Below, piece by piece: positions 33,420-45,445 of a stretch of 64,000 nt of DNA; within the stretch, counting starts at the first letter, position 1, and every line of letters begins with the position of its first letter. The position numbers and the translations under genes are program-made. This DNA is from Phialocephala subalpina (lineage: Eukaryota > Ascomycota > Leotiomycetes > Helotiales > Mollisiaceae). Under the pieces are notes generated by a model. The model did not search any database, had not been told where the DNA came from, and saw only the letters and a list, made by a program, of their open reading frames with translations. Where the stretch lies: assembly GCA_900073065.1 (NCBI GenBank), contig FJOG01000001.1, positions 2,522,562-2,586,561 of the forward strand, given 5' to 3'.

Positions 33420-36400
33420 ATGCGACCAATATCCTCAAATGCGGTGCCGAGGCGCATCTCACAAAGGAAATTCCGATTTCGAGCATTCTATCTCACAGTC
33501 CTATGCATCTGCCTGTTGACTGTTTTAAGTCTCGTCGCTGATCAGACTGCGAAACTACGGCATGGACCGCGATATGGAGTTGCGCAGCGACGGGCGTTGG
33601 ACAACCTCGATATCACACCACTAGTGAAGAGGGATGAAGAGGTTTGTGAGACCTTCTGTTCTGCCTAGAAGTGCAGATCTTTGTTCTCTCGTGGTACATT
33701 ATACTGACTATATTGTCTGTAGTGCCGACTTGTTCACCATGCCGAAGACAAATGCGCTTTCATTAAAGCCAACTGCCCCGATGAAGAAGCCGGCCTCTTC
33801 TCGTACCTCTCCCTCTATTATTGTAGTCTCCCGAAAGCGAAACCAATCGCATTCACAATACTGTCATTATGGCTGGGACTACTATTTACAACCATTGGCA
33901 TCGCTGCCTCCGATTTCTTCTGTATCAACCTGAGCACTATCGCCTCAATACTTGGAATGAGTGAAAGCATGGCTGGCGTTACGTTTCTGGCATTCGGCAA
34001 TGGCAGCCCAGATGTCTTCTCTACGTTCGCGGCTATGAGCTCGCACAGTGGGAGTCTGGCTGTTGGTGAATTGATTGGAGCTGCGGGATTTATCACAGCT
34101 GTCGTTGCTGGATCAATGGCACTCGTACGAGAATTCAAAGTTGGCAAGAAGACCTTCGTCAGAGATGTCGGGTTCTTCATTGTTGCAGCTAGTTTCAGCA
34201 TGGTATTCCTGGCAGATGGGGCGCTTCACCTGTGGGAATGCGCTGTCATGGTCGGATTCTACATTTTCTATGTGGTCATCGTTGTGGTATGGCATTGGTA
34301 TTTGGGACAACGACGCAAGCGCAGACAGAGAGATGCCGCTGCTCGTGGCCAGTATCTTGCAACCACAAACGAGGAATTAGAAGTCTCGGAGGAAGACGGT
34401 GACGACGAAGATGCACCGGCCGGGGAGAGAAGATACAGAGACGTCGAAGATTTTGGGGCCTTGGAACGTGGCGGAAGCCCTCTTCTTGGACCTCGAGCAG
34501 ATGATGAGAGTGATGATGGAGACGAAAGCAGGCATCTGGCTGCGGAGATGGCTAGTAGTATGCGAGTTACACGACCTCCCGGTACTCGCAGAAACACTAT
34601 CACCCCAATTCGTCCGAGTCTGGTTGGTGCCCTGGAGTTCAGATCTGTCCTCTCTTCGCTACAAAAGTCTCGTGGTTCTCAACGGTCTATTCATCTTCGC
34701 CGCTATTCGGATGATCCTACAGCGTCCAATAGTCAGTACGATGGACAGTCATCACACCTGGAAGCATATTCAGACAATGCCTCCAGTGTCGTTGTAACTC
34801 CTGCTGAGGATCCAGATGCTTCATCGAAAGCCGGACCGTCGACGAGGACAAGAGCTGTATCTATGAATGATGCAGATGACTTGATGCCCACCAATCCTGC
34901 TGCATTCAGCGTCGCCACAATACCGAATATTGGTATCGTAGCGGCGACACCCACATTTCCACGAAATCTTGAAGTCCCAGGTCCTGGTTTGGTATCGAGT
35001 GCACAATCATCCCCAGGACCCGTTCCACCTTCCCCAACGTTTTCCTTGTCTCCTCCTCCATCGCTAGGTTCGCGAGACATCAGTCCCGCACCGTCCAAAG
35101 AGAGGCCCAAACGCGATACCCTTGCACCACCAGAAGAGGGGTTCCCTGGCGCAAGACATCTCCGCGTGGATTTCTTCAAAGATCATGCCGATTCGACTCC
35201 CGATTCTCCGCAAGATTCGCCAAAAGAACGATCAAGGGCAGCTCAACGTCCACGACTGCAAATTCCGAACACTTCCTCCCGAGACAGTTCACACACACGC
35301 ACCCTATCTCCTGTGATACAGTTTCCTGCATTCACAGACTCACCCTTACCAATGTCTGCTGTCAGTTCCAAAGCTCCCAGCTTTGTGCTACCTGAAGCGG
35401 CTGTGACCCCTGAGTCACTTTACAACACCAGTCATGATCTCGAGTACGAACAGAGACCCGTGAAATGGTGGCCCTACCGCTGGCTGCCGAGTCCACATAC
35501 ACTTGCTTCCACTTTGTTTCCCACACTGTATAATTGGCGAGAGAAGTCTGTCTGGGATAAGTTCGTAAGCGTCATCTCAGCGCCGAGCATCTTCCTTCTG
35601 GCTGTTACACTACCTGTGGTAGAGTCAGAATCTAAAGAGGACGAGCCAGAGGCCATAATCGATGAGGGTCGCTCAACCCGCACCAGGACCAGAAGCGGCG
35701 CGGTGCCTATCTTGACTCCAGATAGTCCGTCGCTAGAAAACGAACCTGAATGGATTCGATATAGAAGAGCCACAGATGCTCACTCCCACCCGCGGTCGCC
35801 ACCGCCCAGAGGTTTCAGTGGACACAACTCCGCAGCAGTAGCTATATCTGCAGAGCACATAAACCATAATCCTCATTCACTCCCCTTGCCCGCGAAGCGC
35901 AGCTCCACTAACCGTACTGAAGGCAGTATCGAGACTACAGCGACGACTCCAGATACAGACTGGAACCGCTGGCTCGTCGCCTTGCAGATGTTCACGGCAC
36001 CTCTGTTCGTTGTTATCATCGTCTGGGCCAACAGCGCTGAAGGAAACTCCCGGCTCCTCATTCAATTGGTGCTCTATTCCGTACTTAGCTCCCTCGTAGG
36101 TTTTGGAGTACTGGTCCTCACAACTTCACCTACCAAACCCCCAAAATACAGATTCTTGCTATGTTTCATGGGCTTTGTGGTTTCCATCGCATGGATCTCA
36201 ACCATCGCCAACGAGGTCGTCGGTGTCCTCAAAGCATTCGGCGTCATTCTCGGAATATCCGACGCGATCCTGGGCTTGACAATCTTCGCTGTAGGGAACT
36301 CGTTAGGAGATCTAGTAGCAGACATCACCGTTGCGCGACTCGGATATCCTGTCATGGCACTGTCGGCTTGCTTTGGTGGTCCCATGCTCAACATTTTGCT

Positions 36401-36692
36401 AGGTATCGGCCTCAGCGGATTGTATATGACTGTCAAGCAGGCCAACACCAAGCATGCGAAGCATCCGGAGAAGAAGCTCAAGTACCACCCATACGAGATC
36501 GAGGTGAGTGGGACATTGATGGTGAGCGGAATTACCTTGCTGGTTACTTTGGTCGGGCTTTTAATTGCAGTTCCAATGAACAAGTGGGTAATGAGTAGGA
36601 GAATTGGATGGGGATTGATCATACTTTGGAGCGTCAGCACTGTGGTCAACCTAGGCGTAGAAATAAGTGGTGTTTGGGGTGACATCGCTTGA
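33420..36692 (+). CDS. Sodium/calcium exchanger family protein (CaCA superfamily)
   Basis: Multi-pass cation antiporter of the Na+/Ca2+ exchanger family, like yeast Ecm27 and fungal NCX proteins, probably in an internal membrane. Exons are 33420-33641 and 33723-36692 (intron 81 nt, phase 0), giving 1063 residues. The start is ATG 33420; upstream in frame is only TTG. A signal-anchor-like helix (AFYLTVLCICLLTVLSLVA) comes first. The alpha-1 repeat FLAFGNGSPDVFSTFAAM lies at about residue 160-180 and the alpha-2 repeat FAVGNSLGDLVADI at about 929-943. Five or so helices flank each repeat. Between them is an unusually long hydrophilic loop (about residues 270-690), rich in Ser/Pro/Asp. It lies head-to-head with condensin CAP-H. 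Confidence 0.92.
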
Positions 36693-38406
36693 TGGAAGAG
36701 CTATTTAATGTTTATGGGAAAGCTAGGCGAAGCAATGGAGTTTCGATATCCAGAGCGGTGTCTGGATATGTATTTATGATATTTTCGAAGCACGTACGAG
36801 CAATACAATCAAATCGTTTGACGATCGATGGTCTAGATGCTCATTCACGATATTTATCAAAGCGTCGACCGACTCAGGAGCCCAGCACTGACTGGCTGTA
36901 ATTCCAATTTCGGAGAATTGGTGATGTACATGTCTTATCTTAACAATGTCTAGCCTATTAATGGTAAGTCAGTTGTCTAATAGCTCCAATTGCCTGCCAC
37001 CTGGTGTCGTGAAGTGAAAATTAGGTGTTGTGCAGGATCTGAACATCCGATTACTGGTACTTCGTGGGTCCCGGTGGAACGGTGTGTCAGGACCAACCTG
37101 AGACCTCTCCACTCTCATCTCATGCAGAATTTACTCAAAAGCCCACGACGTGTCAGATGCGGGATCAATGGTCAAGACAACAAAGTTGCAAAGTGCTCTC
37201 TCCCTCTTCGTACATTGCATACGGCTTCTTATGTCAAATGGTAGTTTTCCTCTCACTCATGCTATGTGATAGAGCTAATGCAGGGGGACGAAGTGACTTC
37301 TTATTCCCCCAACTTCACCGAAAGGATGCAGTTCCGGCATTTTCGTCACTCTCCTTTACCATGCATACTTAACCAAGGTCAGCAAGATCTGCAGCTGTCT
37401 TGAGGCACTTGCAAGATGAGATACTTCGAGCTTTTGGATATCCATATGCCTACACGTGATCATGATCGCTAATATACTTTAGGGTCCCTCGAGGTGTTCC
37501 GCGACAGACCAAAGTAATACCGATAGAAGAAGGCTGGGAACATTCATCGGGACTTGAGAATATGATAAACATGGAGGCAAGTATGATCAGTGGCGCTTGC
37601 CCAAATCTCGCAAGTATGTTCAAAATCAATCTTTAGTTTCCCTTCCAAAGGCCCAGAGAAGGCAGGACAATACATGCTCTATCGCTTATTCTGGACATCA
37701 GGAGGTCCCTTGCAATTGTCCGCAGGTACATCAATGCGTGCTTCTTTGAAGCCTCACTCCCCGACCCATCCTAGTATTACCAAGTTGCCGGAAGTTGTGA
37801 GGAAGCTTTGGCGTTGAACTTCACCTAAAGTTCTTCCTGGCTTGAAACATTACTAGCACAGGTATGGTTCGATGCATTGTGGAGGGGAATACGTCGAAAA
37901 ATTTACTTGTCATCTTCTCTATTCGTCATACAGTGCTCACTACCATAACCCATCGCTACTTCCATTGTCCAATTCATATGCCGGTGCATGCACGTATCAG
38001 TAGTTCGTTCGCTCTTCCCCTGCCACTGCAGATGCAAACCAAGACTCGAAACGTCCTCCGCCAGCGCCAGAATAGATTAACCACCGCCCGACCCTGCCAT
38101 CATCCAGCATCAACTCATCCGTGTTGTTGACCGTTCAAGCTGCATGCGCGCCGCCAGATGCACCAAGAACGCGTCGGGACGAAGCCTTCAAAAGCTACCG
38201 TTGGCCGTCATAATCTCAGTGGCCTCTAAAGTCGCCAGTGTACCACCGGCCTTGACGTTAATTAGAGACACCCCTGATACTGCCCAGCTCTGCGCCCCTT
38301 CCGCCCTTTCGACTGGCGCACCTTCGAAATCCCAAACTCATAAAAATCCCGAGCTTCGATATCACCTGGGATCTTGGAAAAAGCACAAAGCACTGGTTAT
38401 CGAAGA
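36693..38406. other. Intergenic region / KAR9 5' leader
   Basis: 1.7 kb without a supported gene. The last part is probably the KAR9 leader and contains an 88-codon upstream frame (38144-38410), listed separately. No repeats or RNA genes seen. Confidence 0.6.
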
Positions 38407-38410
38407 ATGA
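38144..38410 (+). other. Upstream ORF overlapping the KAR9 start (ATGA)
   Basis: An ATG-started frame of 88 codons whose TGA (38408-38410) overlaps the KAR9 ATG (38407-38409) in the arrangement ATGA. It has no recognisable domain. If it lies in the mRNA leader, it would force reinitiation or leaky scanning. Confidence 0.35.
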
Positions 38411-41400
38411 CAACGTTTAGAGATGTGGGCTCAGACTCTCACTTATTAACGGCACGACCAACCCTGTCCGGCAGCTTCAACGACTTGCGAAATGCTAGCA
38501 CGGATTCCTTCTCAACATCAGACAACGACCAACGCAAACCACGAGCGCGCAAACCCTCGCCTGGCCTCGCAGCGCGCCTGAAGGCTCTCGGTTTTGGAAA
38601 AGACACGAACAAATCTAGCTCTCGCTCTCCATCGAACGATCAAATCGGACGAATCCCCGAAGATAAGTTGCACAAACTCGACTCCAGTCATCTGGCCAAT
38701 TCCACGACCACTCCATCTATCCAACCTCGCGGACGAGCCTGGAGTGGCGCGAGCGGCTATCTGACGCCGCAGCCCACGGGTGGGAGTTTTACAGAATCCA
38801 TAGCTAGTGAAATACGGATTTTGGAGGGTGGAACACGTCGAACACCGTCTGTGAGCTCGGGGGATCGGGCGATGACCACACATGCAGAGGACGTAGATAT
38901 GGACTCGCAGAAGTACCGACTGCCAGAGCACACGAATGGGAACGGCACGAAGGCATTATCAGATACCAAACAAGCACATTTCGAACGAGACGTACCGCCA
39001 GACGACGAGACACCGCCTCCACCTCTGGCAAAGGATACACCTCCTGGAGGCACAACACCTGCTGAGTTCAATGGAGATGCTCAGTCATACTTCAATCCTT
39101 TTGGCCTGCAACGGGCTGGGTCGATTTACACGCTTTCACGCGTCTCCTTCGCAAGTCAACTTGCACAATTGACCTCATTACAGTTGCCTGATGCTGAATC
39201 ACTCTCTACGAAAGTCTCCGCCATACCAACATCGAAGACTGCCTCCAAGGCATTAATGGGAGCTGCAGAACAAATACGGAGCTGGATATCGAAGGCATCT
39301 GAAGTTATTGCTGGACTAGATGGCGAAGACGATGTTGAGTGGGCGGCTGCAGGTGGCAGAGAAGGCCTGGCAGAAGTCGACAACGCTATTACAAGGTTCG
39401 AAGAGCTGATCAATGTCTACGTATCAGCAATTGAGTCTCTGCAAAGCCGAGCGGACATTGCTACAGTTCCTGCGGATGAGCTGAAGAAAGTGGTGCTACA
39501 GGTGGAGACAATTCTTGCAGAATGGGAAAAGATCAAGAAGACTCTGAAAGCTGTCAAGAACTCCGTTGAGATTGCTATGGAGTGGGAGGAGTTATGGGAT
39601 ACAGTGCTAGGAGATATTGGCAACGAAATGGATGTGCTGGCCAGATTGGTCTTCGAGATGGAGGAGAAGAGACACAAGTCACTAATGGCAGAAACTGGTG
39701 GTGAAGGAGGCCTCGACATCAACGAACTCGAAACCATCGTCGAAGAGACACCGCCCTCGAAGACAAGGCTGCATGCAAATAATCGGTTCAGCGTACCAGC
39801 TTCGTTCCCTTTGAGTCCAAGCTCACCAAATCCTGCAACGATGGTGCAGGATGATTCAAGTCTGCTCGCATTGTTTGCCCGGATGCAACCTTTGCGAGCT
39901 TCGTTGGACTTCCTTCCTATGCGATTGTCGACCTTCCATTACAGAGCGGAGAAGATATTCCCAAGTGCTTGTGAGGAGCTAGAGACCAGGCGAGATGGAC
40001 TTGAAAGCAGCTGGAAGAAGTTGGAGAAGGATGCCGAATCACTGCGAAGAGAATTGGGTGAGGACCGATGGGTCTTGGTATTCAGAGGTGCTGGTCGACA
40101 AGCTCAGAAGATGTACGAGTCTGTTGAGCGAAGTGTGACGAAGCTCAAGGAGGCAGTGGATGCCGGAGCTCATCTTCAGAACCCTGCTTCCATGGGTAAG
40201 AAGATTGAGAGCTACGAAGCGAAGAAGATTCATTACGGCCCTGCGATTGAGAGAGTCCTATCCATCATCGAAAGAGGCGTCAAGGACAGGTTGACGGTTA
40301 ATGGTGAGATCTTACGGCTACACTCCGAGATGCAGCGGAAATGGGAAGCCCTGAAGGAACAGATGGCCGAGCTGGACCAAAATTTGGACGAGATCCAAGC
40401 CGACAAGAAGAATCAGCAACTTAGAGACTCGATATCAAGCATGCTGTCCAACGACAGATCTACTGTCGGAAGTCTTTACGACACTCCTGGAAGTTCACCA
40501 GCTTCCTCGGTTGTCATGACTGGACTTACTGGACCTGAACAGATGGCGCCAATTCAAAACGGCAAGGTACGGTCGAACAGCAAGAGTAGTCTCCCAAAGC
40601 CTGGCGCAAGAAGGAACGTCAGCATGCCGTCAAGCACAAGCCAACTTCCTCGGAAGGGCGCAAATCGACTTTCTACTATTACTGCCCCAGCACCCCAGGC
40701 ATCACCATCACCAGGATCTTCTAGACAAGGATCTGCAACTCCGACAGGGAACCGTCTGCCACGACCTTCCTTGACCCACATGCCAGATGGTAGACCGCGC
40801 TGGAACTCGAGTGTGAATACTCAGGGGACAATTATCGGTCACAACTTCAAGCCTTTGAGCTTGACGACCCCGAGTCCTCATGCCCGCACCAACAAACCTC
40901 CCTCGGCTCATCAGAACCGACCAAGCGAGTCTAAGATTCCTCTTCGATCACCACTCAGCCGTGATAACACAGCATCACCAGCTCCTCAGGTCACACCATC
41001 CCGTACATCAAACTCTCGTTTGGCATTAAGAGACCGAATCGCCAGTCCCGGCCCATACTCTCAAGAAGTCCTATCAAAATCTTCACCAGCTACTCGCCCT
41101 CGTCTAGCCACCCAATCCTCCATGTCAGCTCTTACTTCTTCCTCTACGAACCGTCGAGCGTCCTTTCAACCAAAGTCTAGCGATCCAACCTCCTTTGGCA
41201 GTCCGTTATCAAAACCGGTAAGACCTGCTAGTTCAATGGCTGGAAATAGGCGTGTCAGCCTCCTACCTCAACCAAGAGGCAGACAGGCTTCCGGCGTAAC
41301 AGGAAGAGAGAGCCCTCAAGCTATAGCGGGAGCTGCGAGCGCGATGAGAGCCAACAGCGGCGCCAGCAGCAATAAGAGCAACAACGAGAATAAACCAGCC

Positions 41401-41412
41401 TTCAAAGTATGA
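38407..41412 (+). CDS. KAR9: Karyogamy / spindle-positioning protein KAR9
   Basis: Homologue of yeast Kar9, the adaptor that links plus ends of cytoplasmic microtubules (via Bim1/EB1) to myosin and so orients the spindle. It is a single exon of 1001 residues from ATG 38407; the upstream frame has no ATG. The conserved Kar9 helical region spans about residues 270-690, including IRSWISKASEVIAGL, EEWAAA-like acidic turns, VLQVETILAEWEKIKKTLK and EWEELWDTVLGDIGNEMDVL. The C-terminal third is basic, Ser/Pro-rich and low complexity, with several SxLP/SKIP-type EB1-binding-like words (for example ESKIPLRSP, SSLPKPG). EB1 binding is inference from these words. Confidence 0.9.
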   Translation: MTTFRDVGSDSHLLTARPTLSGSFNDLRNASTDSFSTSDNDQRKPRARKPSPGLAARLKALGFGKDTNKSSSRSPSNDQIGRIPEDKLHKLDSSHLANSTTTPSIQPRGRAWSGASGYLTPQPTGGSFTESIASEIRILEGGTRRTPSVSSGDRAMTTHAEDVDMDSQKYRLPEHTNGNGTKALSDTKQAHFERDVPPDDETPPPPLAKDTPPGGTTPAEFNGDAQSYFNPFGLQRAGSIYTLSRVSFASQLAQLTSLQLPDAESLSTKVSAIPTSKTASKALMGAAEQIRSWISKASEVIAGLDGEDDVEWAAAGGREGLAEVDNAITRFEELINVYVSAIESLQSRADIATVPADELKKVVLQVETILAEWEKIKKTLKAVKNSVEIAMEWEELWDTVLGDIGNEMDVLARLVFEMEEKRHKSLMAETGGEGGLDINELETIVEETPPSKTRLHANNRFSVPASFPLSPSSPNPATMVQDDSSLLALFARMQPLRASLDFLPMRLSTFHYRAEKIFPSACEELETRRDGLESSWKKLEKDAESLRRELGEDRWVLVFRGAGRQAQKMYESVERSVTKLKEAVDAGAHLQNPASMGKKIESYEAKKIHYGPAIERVLSIIERGVKDRLTVNGEILRLHSEMQRKWEALKEQMAELDQNLDEIQADKKNQQLRDSISSMLSNDRSTVGSLYDTPGSSPASSVVMTGLTGPEQMAPIQNGKVRSNSKSSLPKPGARRNVSMPSSTSQLPRKGANRLSTITAPAPQASPSPGSSRQGSATPTGNRLPRPSLTHMPDGRPRWNSSVNTQGTIIGHNFKPLSLTTPSPHARTNKPPSAHQNRPSESKIPLRSPLSRDNTASPAPQVTPSRTSNSRLALRDRIASPGPYSQEVLSKSSPATRPRLATQSSMSALTSSSTNRRASFQPKSSDPTSFGSPLSKPVRPASSMAGNRRVSLLPQPRGRQASGVTGRESPQAIAGAASAMRANSGASSNKSNNENKPAFKV

Positions 41413-42863
41413 AGGATCACTCGCTGCTTGAAATTCGATTCTCGGGACTCGGAAGTCCTACCACCGATTCTATGTTTTGAAAGACGAACCATCACGAATT
41501 CGAGGCTCAGAACGACTTACTTGGTCTTATCACGGCGTTCAATCATTCTACATGACGGCGTCTCTTTGTATGGGTTATAAAGCGATCTTCTCTTCTTCTC
41601 GGCTCGCACATACGCGTTTTTATAGTGCGGGCTGATCGTTCGTTGATGGATGAGTTTTCTCTTAGCGATGCGAGTTTGGGCATGTTAAGGTTGTTTTTTT
41701 TTCGGAGAAAGAAAGAGTGGCATCTGAGAGATATTGGGAATGGGTGTAAATATGCGTGCAGGCACGAAGGTTCAGATGTTACTGCTGTGGATGTGAAAGA
41801 TATTGAGAGAGAAATCAGGGGAGGTGAGAGGTATGAAGGTGAAAAGGGTGGAAGATACCAGGACTGTGTACGATATGTAGGGCACAGTACGTTACGTTAA
41901 TCCAGAATGTGATACCCTTTGGTCTGAAGCCCTTCGCGGCGCATGTTGTATGCAATTGAGTGAACCACAAGTGTCTGAATATGTCTGCGTAGAACTCAGA
42001 TTGTTCTTGAGAAAGCGCTCGCTTTTGATACTTGCGCAGCTAGATTCTTTGCATTCGAAGTCAGGACTGTTGTCATGCCTGGTCTCTGTGTGGTCTCCGA
42101 GCCCTCGGCAATGTCCTGACCCAAAGTGACTTTGAAGTCAGCCTTTACGTTCGCTTGCTTACTCTGCGAGTCGTCGGCATACTCGTTTCTTGCCTTTTCA
42201 GGTCATCGGATCCAAACAAAACCTGTTCTACAGTGGCACCTTCTGCTTCAGGTTTGCATTGCATTCTTCATCGGCGTCTCCTTCGATAATAGCATTATCA
42301 ACCAGCCTACTCCTATCGTACACGGCTATGCTGAGAGCCTGTTTGATGCTGTCCGACGGAAGCCACAACTCATGTTCAGAAGGTCTTATAGGAGGGATTC
42401 TCAGGACTCAACAGATCTCGGGCGTGTGTTCGTTGTTCACGGGAAGCCTGTTGATGTGCCTGGAGCCTTCGTGGGACAAGAACAGCTCATGCTGTGAAGG
42501 CGGTGAGAGAAACCCCCGCCTGGCGGCTTCGTCACCGTGCTGAAACTGGGCCTCAACGTGGGGAGAACTCGGAAACAATGCCATTCAGTCCAGTTTAAAT
42601 TCTTTAACTTCCCCATTTTCTCATCCCTTCGAAACTTTGCTCGACCTATCTGTTAGAAGTTTTATCGTGTTGCGTCTGGCCTTGAGGAAACATAGCACAT
42701 CAATGAACCATTCATGATGAAGTCTTCGGTCGGCTTATATATAGCAAGAATCCTCCCGTAGTGAGAGTTCGATGTGATTCTGAGAAGGGCATATGCCTTT
42801 GTACAATACAATTGAGCATCTCTAAACCAAATCTCTGCCAAAATTCTAATCGAAGCAATATAT
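41413..42863. other. Intergenic region
   Basis: 1.45 kb downstream of KAR9. Two overlapping plus-strand frames of 117-123 codons (42126-42543) have no detectable coding signature. I see nothing else to annotate. Confidence 0.55.
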
Positions 42864-43262
42864 TATGAGTCTGTTCCTCTCTTGCGGCACCCCTACCCAT
42901 GTCCTCAGCCTTGTCCATCGCTCACGCCAAAAGCAGTTGATCCAGCCTCTCCCGGTCACATTATCCGCGGTCTCTCGACAGATAATAAGATCAATATCAT
43001 CATCGGAGTCCTCACAATTGCCATTGACATCCTTAGTACGCTTCTTGCTTGGGCGGCATGGAGGCTCACGGGCGATAGACGTAAGCACCTTGCTCACTTG
43101 AATATGTTAACGCACCACTTTCTTTTGTTTGACTTTACAATCACACACCCTGTTCAAAGGTCCTTCCCCCCTCCGAATCCCTCACTCCAATCATTTCCAG
43201 CTCTTGTGCCTAGCGTGGAAGGCGAGTATGAGTTGACATTAAGACTTGGAAGGAGTATGTGA
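42864..43262 (+). pseudogene. Copy 1 of a small one-helix membrane protein (probably broken)
   Basis: Homologous to the gene at 45093-45445. It shares LSTDNK.NIIIGVLTI and LAWA.WRLT.DRR (42969-43082) and the same C-terminus YELTLRLGRSM (43227-43259). The only nearby ATG (42865) is in a different frame from the homologous part. A GTAAGC donor at 43081 and AG at 43158-43159, in the position of the intron of the other copy, do not restore the phase, although the frame reads through without a stop. It is most likely a frameshifted copy; a non-canonical structure cannot be excluded. Confidence 0.5.
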
Positions 43263-43687
43263 ATTCAATTGGTGCTGGAGGCTTGGATTTTCAGGTGTGC
43301 TTTGTGTAGGGAGATCCTTCCCACAACGACCGTCATCTTTAAAAGAAGTCTCCGTTGTGGCTGAATGCTATGAGAGAACACTTGGGTACTTCCCACGATT
43401 TTTGATTGCCCTTCTCTTGTTACCGAGTTCCTTTGCAAGGTTCATATACTTTGGTGGCTAGTCAACATTTTATGCTCAAGTTTCATATCCATCGGAAAAT
43501 CAAGTCTGCTTATGTTTTTTCCTGTTGATCTGAATTCATTGTTTATCGAGCTCTTGTTCATCGGGCCAATCCTGCTTGAGCAAGTTTAAAGTCTACGTCT
43601 CCATTAGCAGCAAACGAGGTCTCGCGACGGAGATGGAGGATTTTTTTACGAAGAAATGAATGGTCTGAAGAAAGAACTCCCTGGGTT

Positions 43688-43900
43688 TTGATTGTGTTAG
43701 TTGACTACTATCAAACCACCCTCTCCTCTAATAAGAGCTTGCTGGCAGGCCTGGCAGCTTGGCTCATCAACACAGTCATAGCCGATAAAATCCCCATAAT
43801 CATCGGAGTCATCATTTTGGCTGTTAGAATATGTGTTTCCAATCTTATGTTGAGACTCTTCACAGACTCATTTGCTCATTACACGTCACTCGCCTGATCA
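43688..43900 (+). pseudogene. Copy 3 of the small one-helix membrane protein (degenerate)
   Basis: A 69-codon frame beginning TTG (LIVLV) where the intact copy has ATG (MIVPS), followed by ADKIPIIIGVIILAVRI in place of the conserved DNK.NIIIGVLTI segment. The WATWRLT.DRRR end of the helix and the second exon are not recognisable. It reads as a decayed tandem duplicate. Confidence 0.4.
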
Positions 43901-45092
43901 ATTCAGCCCAGCAGCATAGTGCACCCTGCTCGTTCCTCCATCTCGCAGTTCGCACGCACCAGACATCACACTTGACGGGTTTGAGACATGAGCATTTCCA
44001 CAAAAGCCGCCTCCAAACCAGATTATTCTAGATCTGCAGGCGTTCACGTCCTGGACGCTCTCTAATGAGAGGTGAGAGACGTCCTCCCAAGTATCTCACT
44101 ACAGGCTCACTCTCACAAGACACACACATCCACCGCCTACCTCACGTCTCGACCCTTTCTTCCATAGGTCTCGTCTGTTTCTAGTCTAGCGTGTGAAACC
44201 GAAGTGAGCGTACCCCGGAAGAATGCTGCAAGTGACTGGTCGTCGCTAGAAACACTCGATCATTACGAGCACATGTATGTCGACAGCACCGCCTCGGAAT
44301 CGCTGGTCAACTTTTGGACGACTTGGAAGAGGATTCCATGCAAACCTATGTAGTTCGCGAACGACTCGTCACCCACCATCCTGGCTCGCACACTGGGAAG
44401 CCTTGCCGTCGCACTAAGGACATTTGACGTGCCAGATTTCCAGAGAGCGGGAGGGTCATTTTGGCGCGATTATGTCTGTTCTTCAAGGTGAGGGGACTCG
44501 GGAGCAAAGTTATGAATCCTTTGGAACGTTCGCCAAGCGAAAGTGTGATCTACCTCACGCGACACCGAGTTTTCTGATAAGCTGCATAGTTTTCCAGCGT
44601 TTCTGCTCATTCCCTCGACGCATTAATGCCAGCGAGCCACTAGAAGCGTTCCGTCGCCGTTCCATATCCGCATCCGCATGTCTTGATATGAAAGGCAGCT
44701 TCTTCCAACCCTCAAGATGAACGCACGAGGCAAAGCAGAAAAGTCGCCAGGATCCTCCACTTGCAGAAGTATCACCAATTACCTGGAGCCTTGCAAGAAT
44801 GAGGCACTATTTGGCTTGGAGCCGTTGGCCGCCCACCTTATTTGCACTGTGGCACATTGGAGCACATATTACCAAATATGTTTGCCATGTTCTTCTGCTC
44901 TGCTTCGTCTTTAAAGGTCTCCCTCCATATTATAATTGACAGCTGAGCAACTGTTCAGTAACCTTGCTCAGATTTACACACATCTTTTGAAATCAATTCA
45001 AATCTTCGTTCCCACTCCTCGGAAGGGTACATTCAGTTCTCAACTATCCAGCTTCAACCCCAAATCTACCACCTTCCTGCACCTCTATCACT
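43901..45092. other. Intergenic region
   Basis: 1.2 kb upstream of the intact small membrane-protein gene. Short plus-strand frames (for example 44424-44720) show no recognisable feature. Confidence 0.55.
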
Positions 45093-45445
45093 ATGATTGT
45101 CCCATCTCTCGTAGAGCTTTCGGGATTCGAAAATGGACCAGCAGTTGTTCCTCGCAATCTATCAACAGACAACAAAGTCAACATCATCATCGGTGTCTTA
45201 ACTATTGTGATTGGGATACTCAGCGCTATGCTGGCGTGGGCAACCTGGAGATTGACCAAAGACCGTCGTCGTCTTATGACGAACTCGAGTAAGTGCTACG
45301 AAGATCCGCCCTTAGTGCCTAAAAGTACTCACAATACCAAGGACATTCTACCTCGACCGAGTCTTTGCAGACAATATCTACGAGCAACACGCCTGCTCCT
45401 GGCACTGGGTACGAGTTGACGTTGAGACTTGGGAGAAGCATGTAA
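45093..45445 (+). CDS. Small one-helix membrane protein (intact family copy)
   Basis: Exons 45093-45288 and 45342-45445 (intron 53 nt, GTAAGT donor, phase 1) give 99 residues. A short hydrophilic N-terminus is followed by STDNKVNIIIGVLTIVIGIL and SAMLAWATWRL, about residues 29-55, one membrane helix, then a basic stop-transfer KDRRR. The tail is Ser/Thr-rich and ends YELTLRLGRSM. No signal peptide precedes the helix, so it is likely a tail-out or tail-in single-span protein; orientation by the positive-inside rule puts the C-terminus in the cytosol. Two related but damaged copies lie upstream. The sequence is of a type I associate with short hypothetical proteins of filamentous fungi; function unknown. 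Confidence 0.7.

Noticed and set aside
42020..42045. A third copy of the Pol III core (GCTCGCTTTTGA word)
   Set aside because: Only about 12 bases match, and there is no TATA element, stem or T-run in register.
42126..42543. Overlapping plus-strand frames of 117-123 codons
   Set aside because: Two different frames are open over the same bases, and neither has a domain, signal or biased composition.
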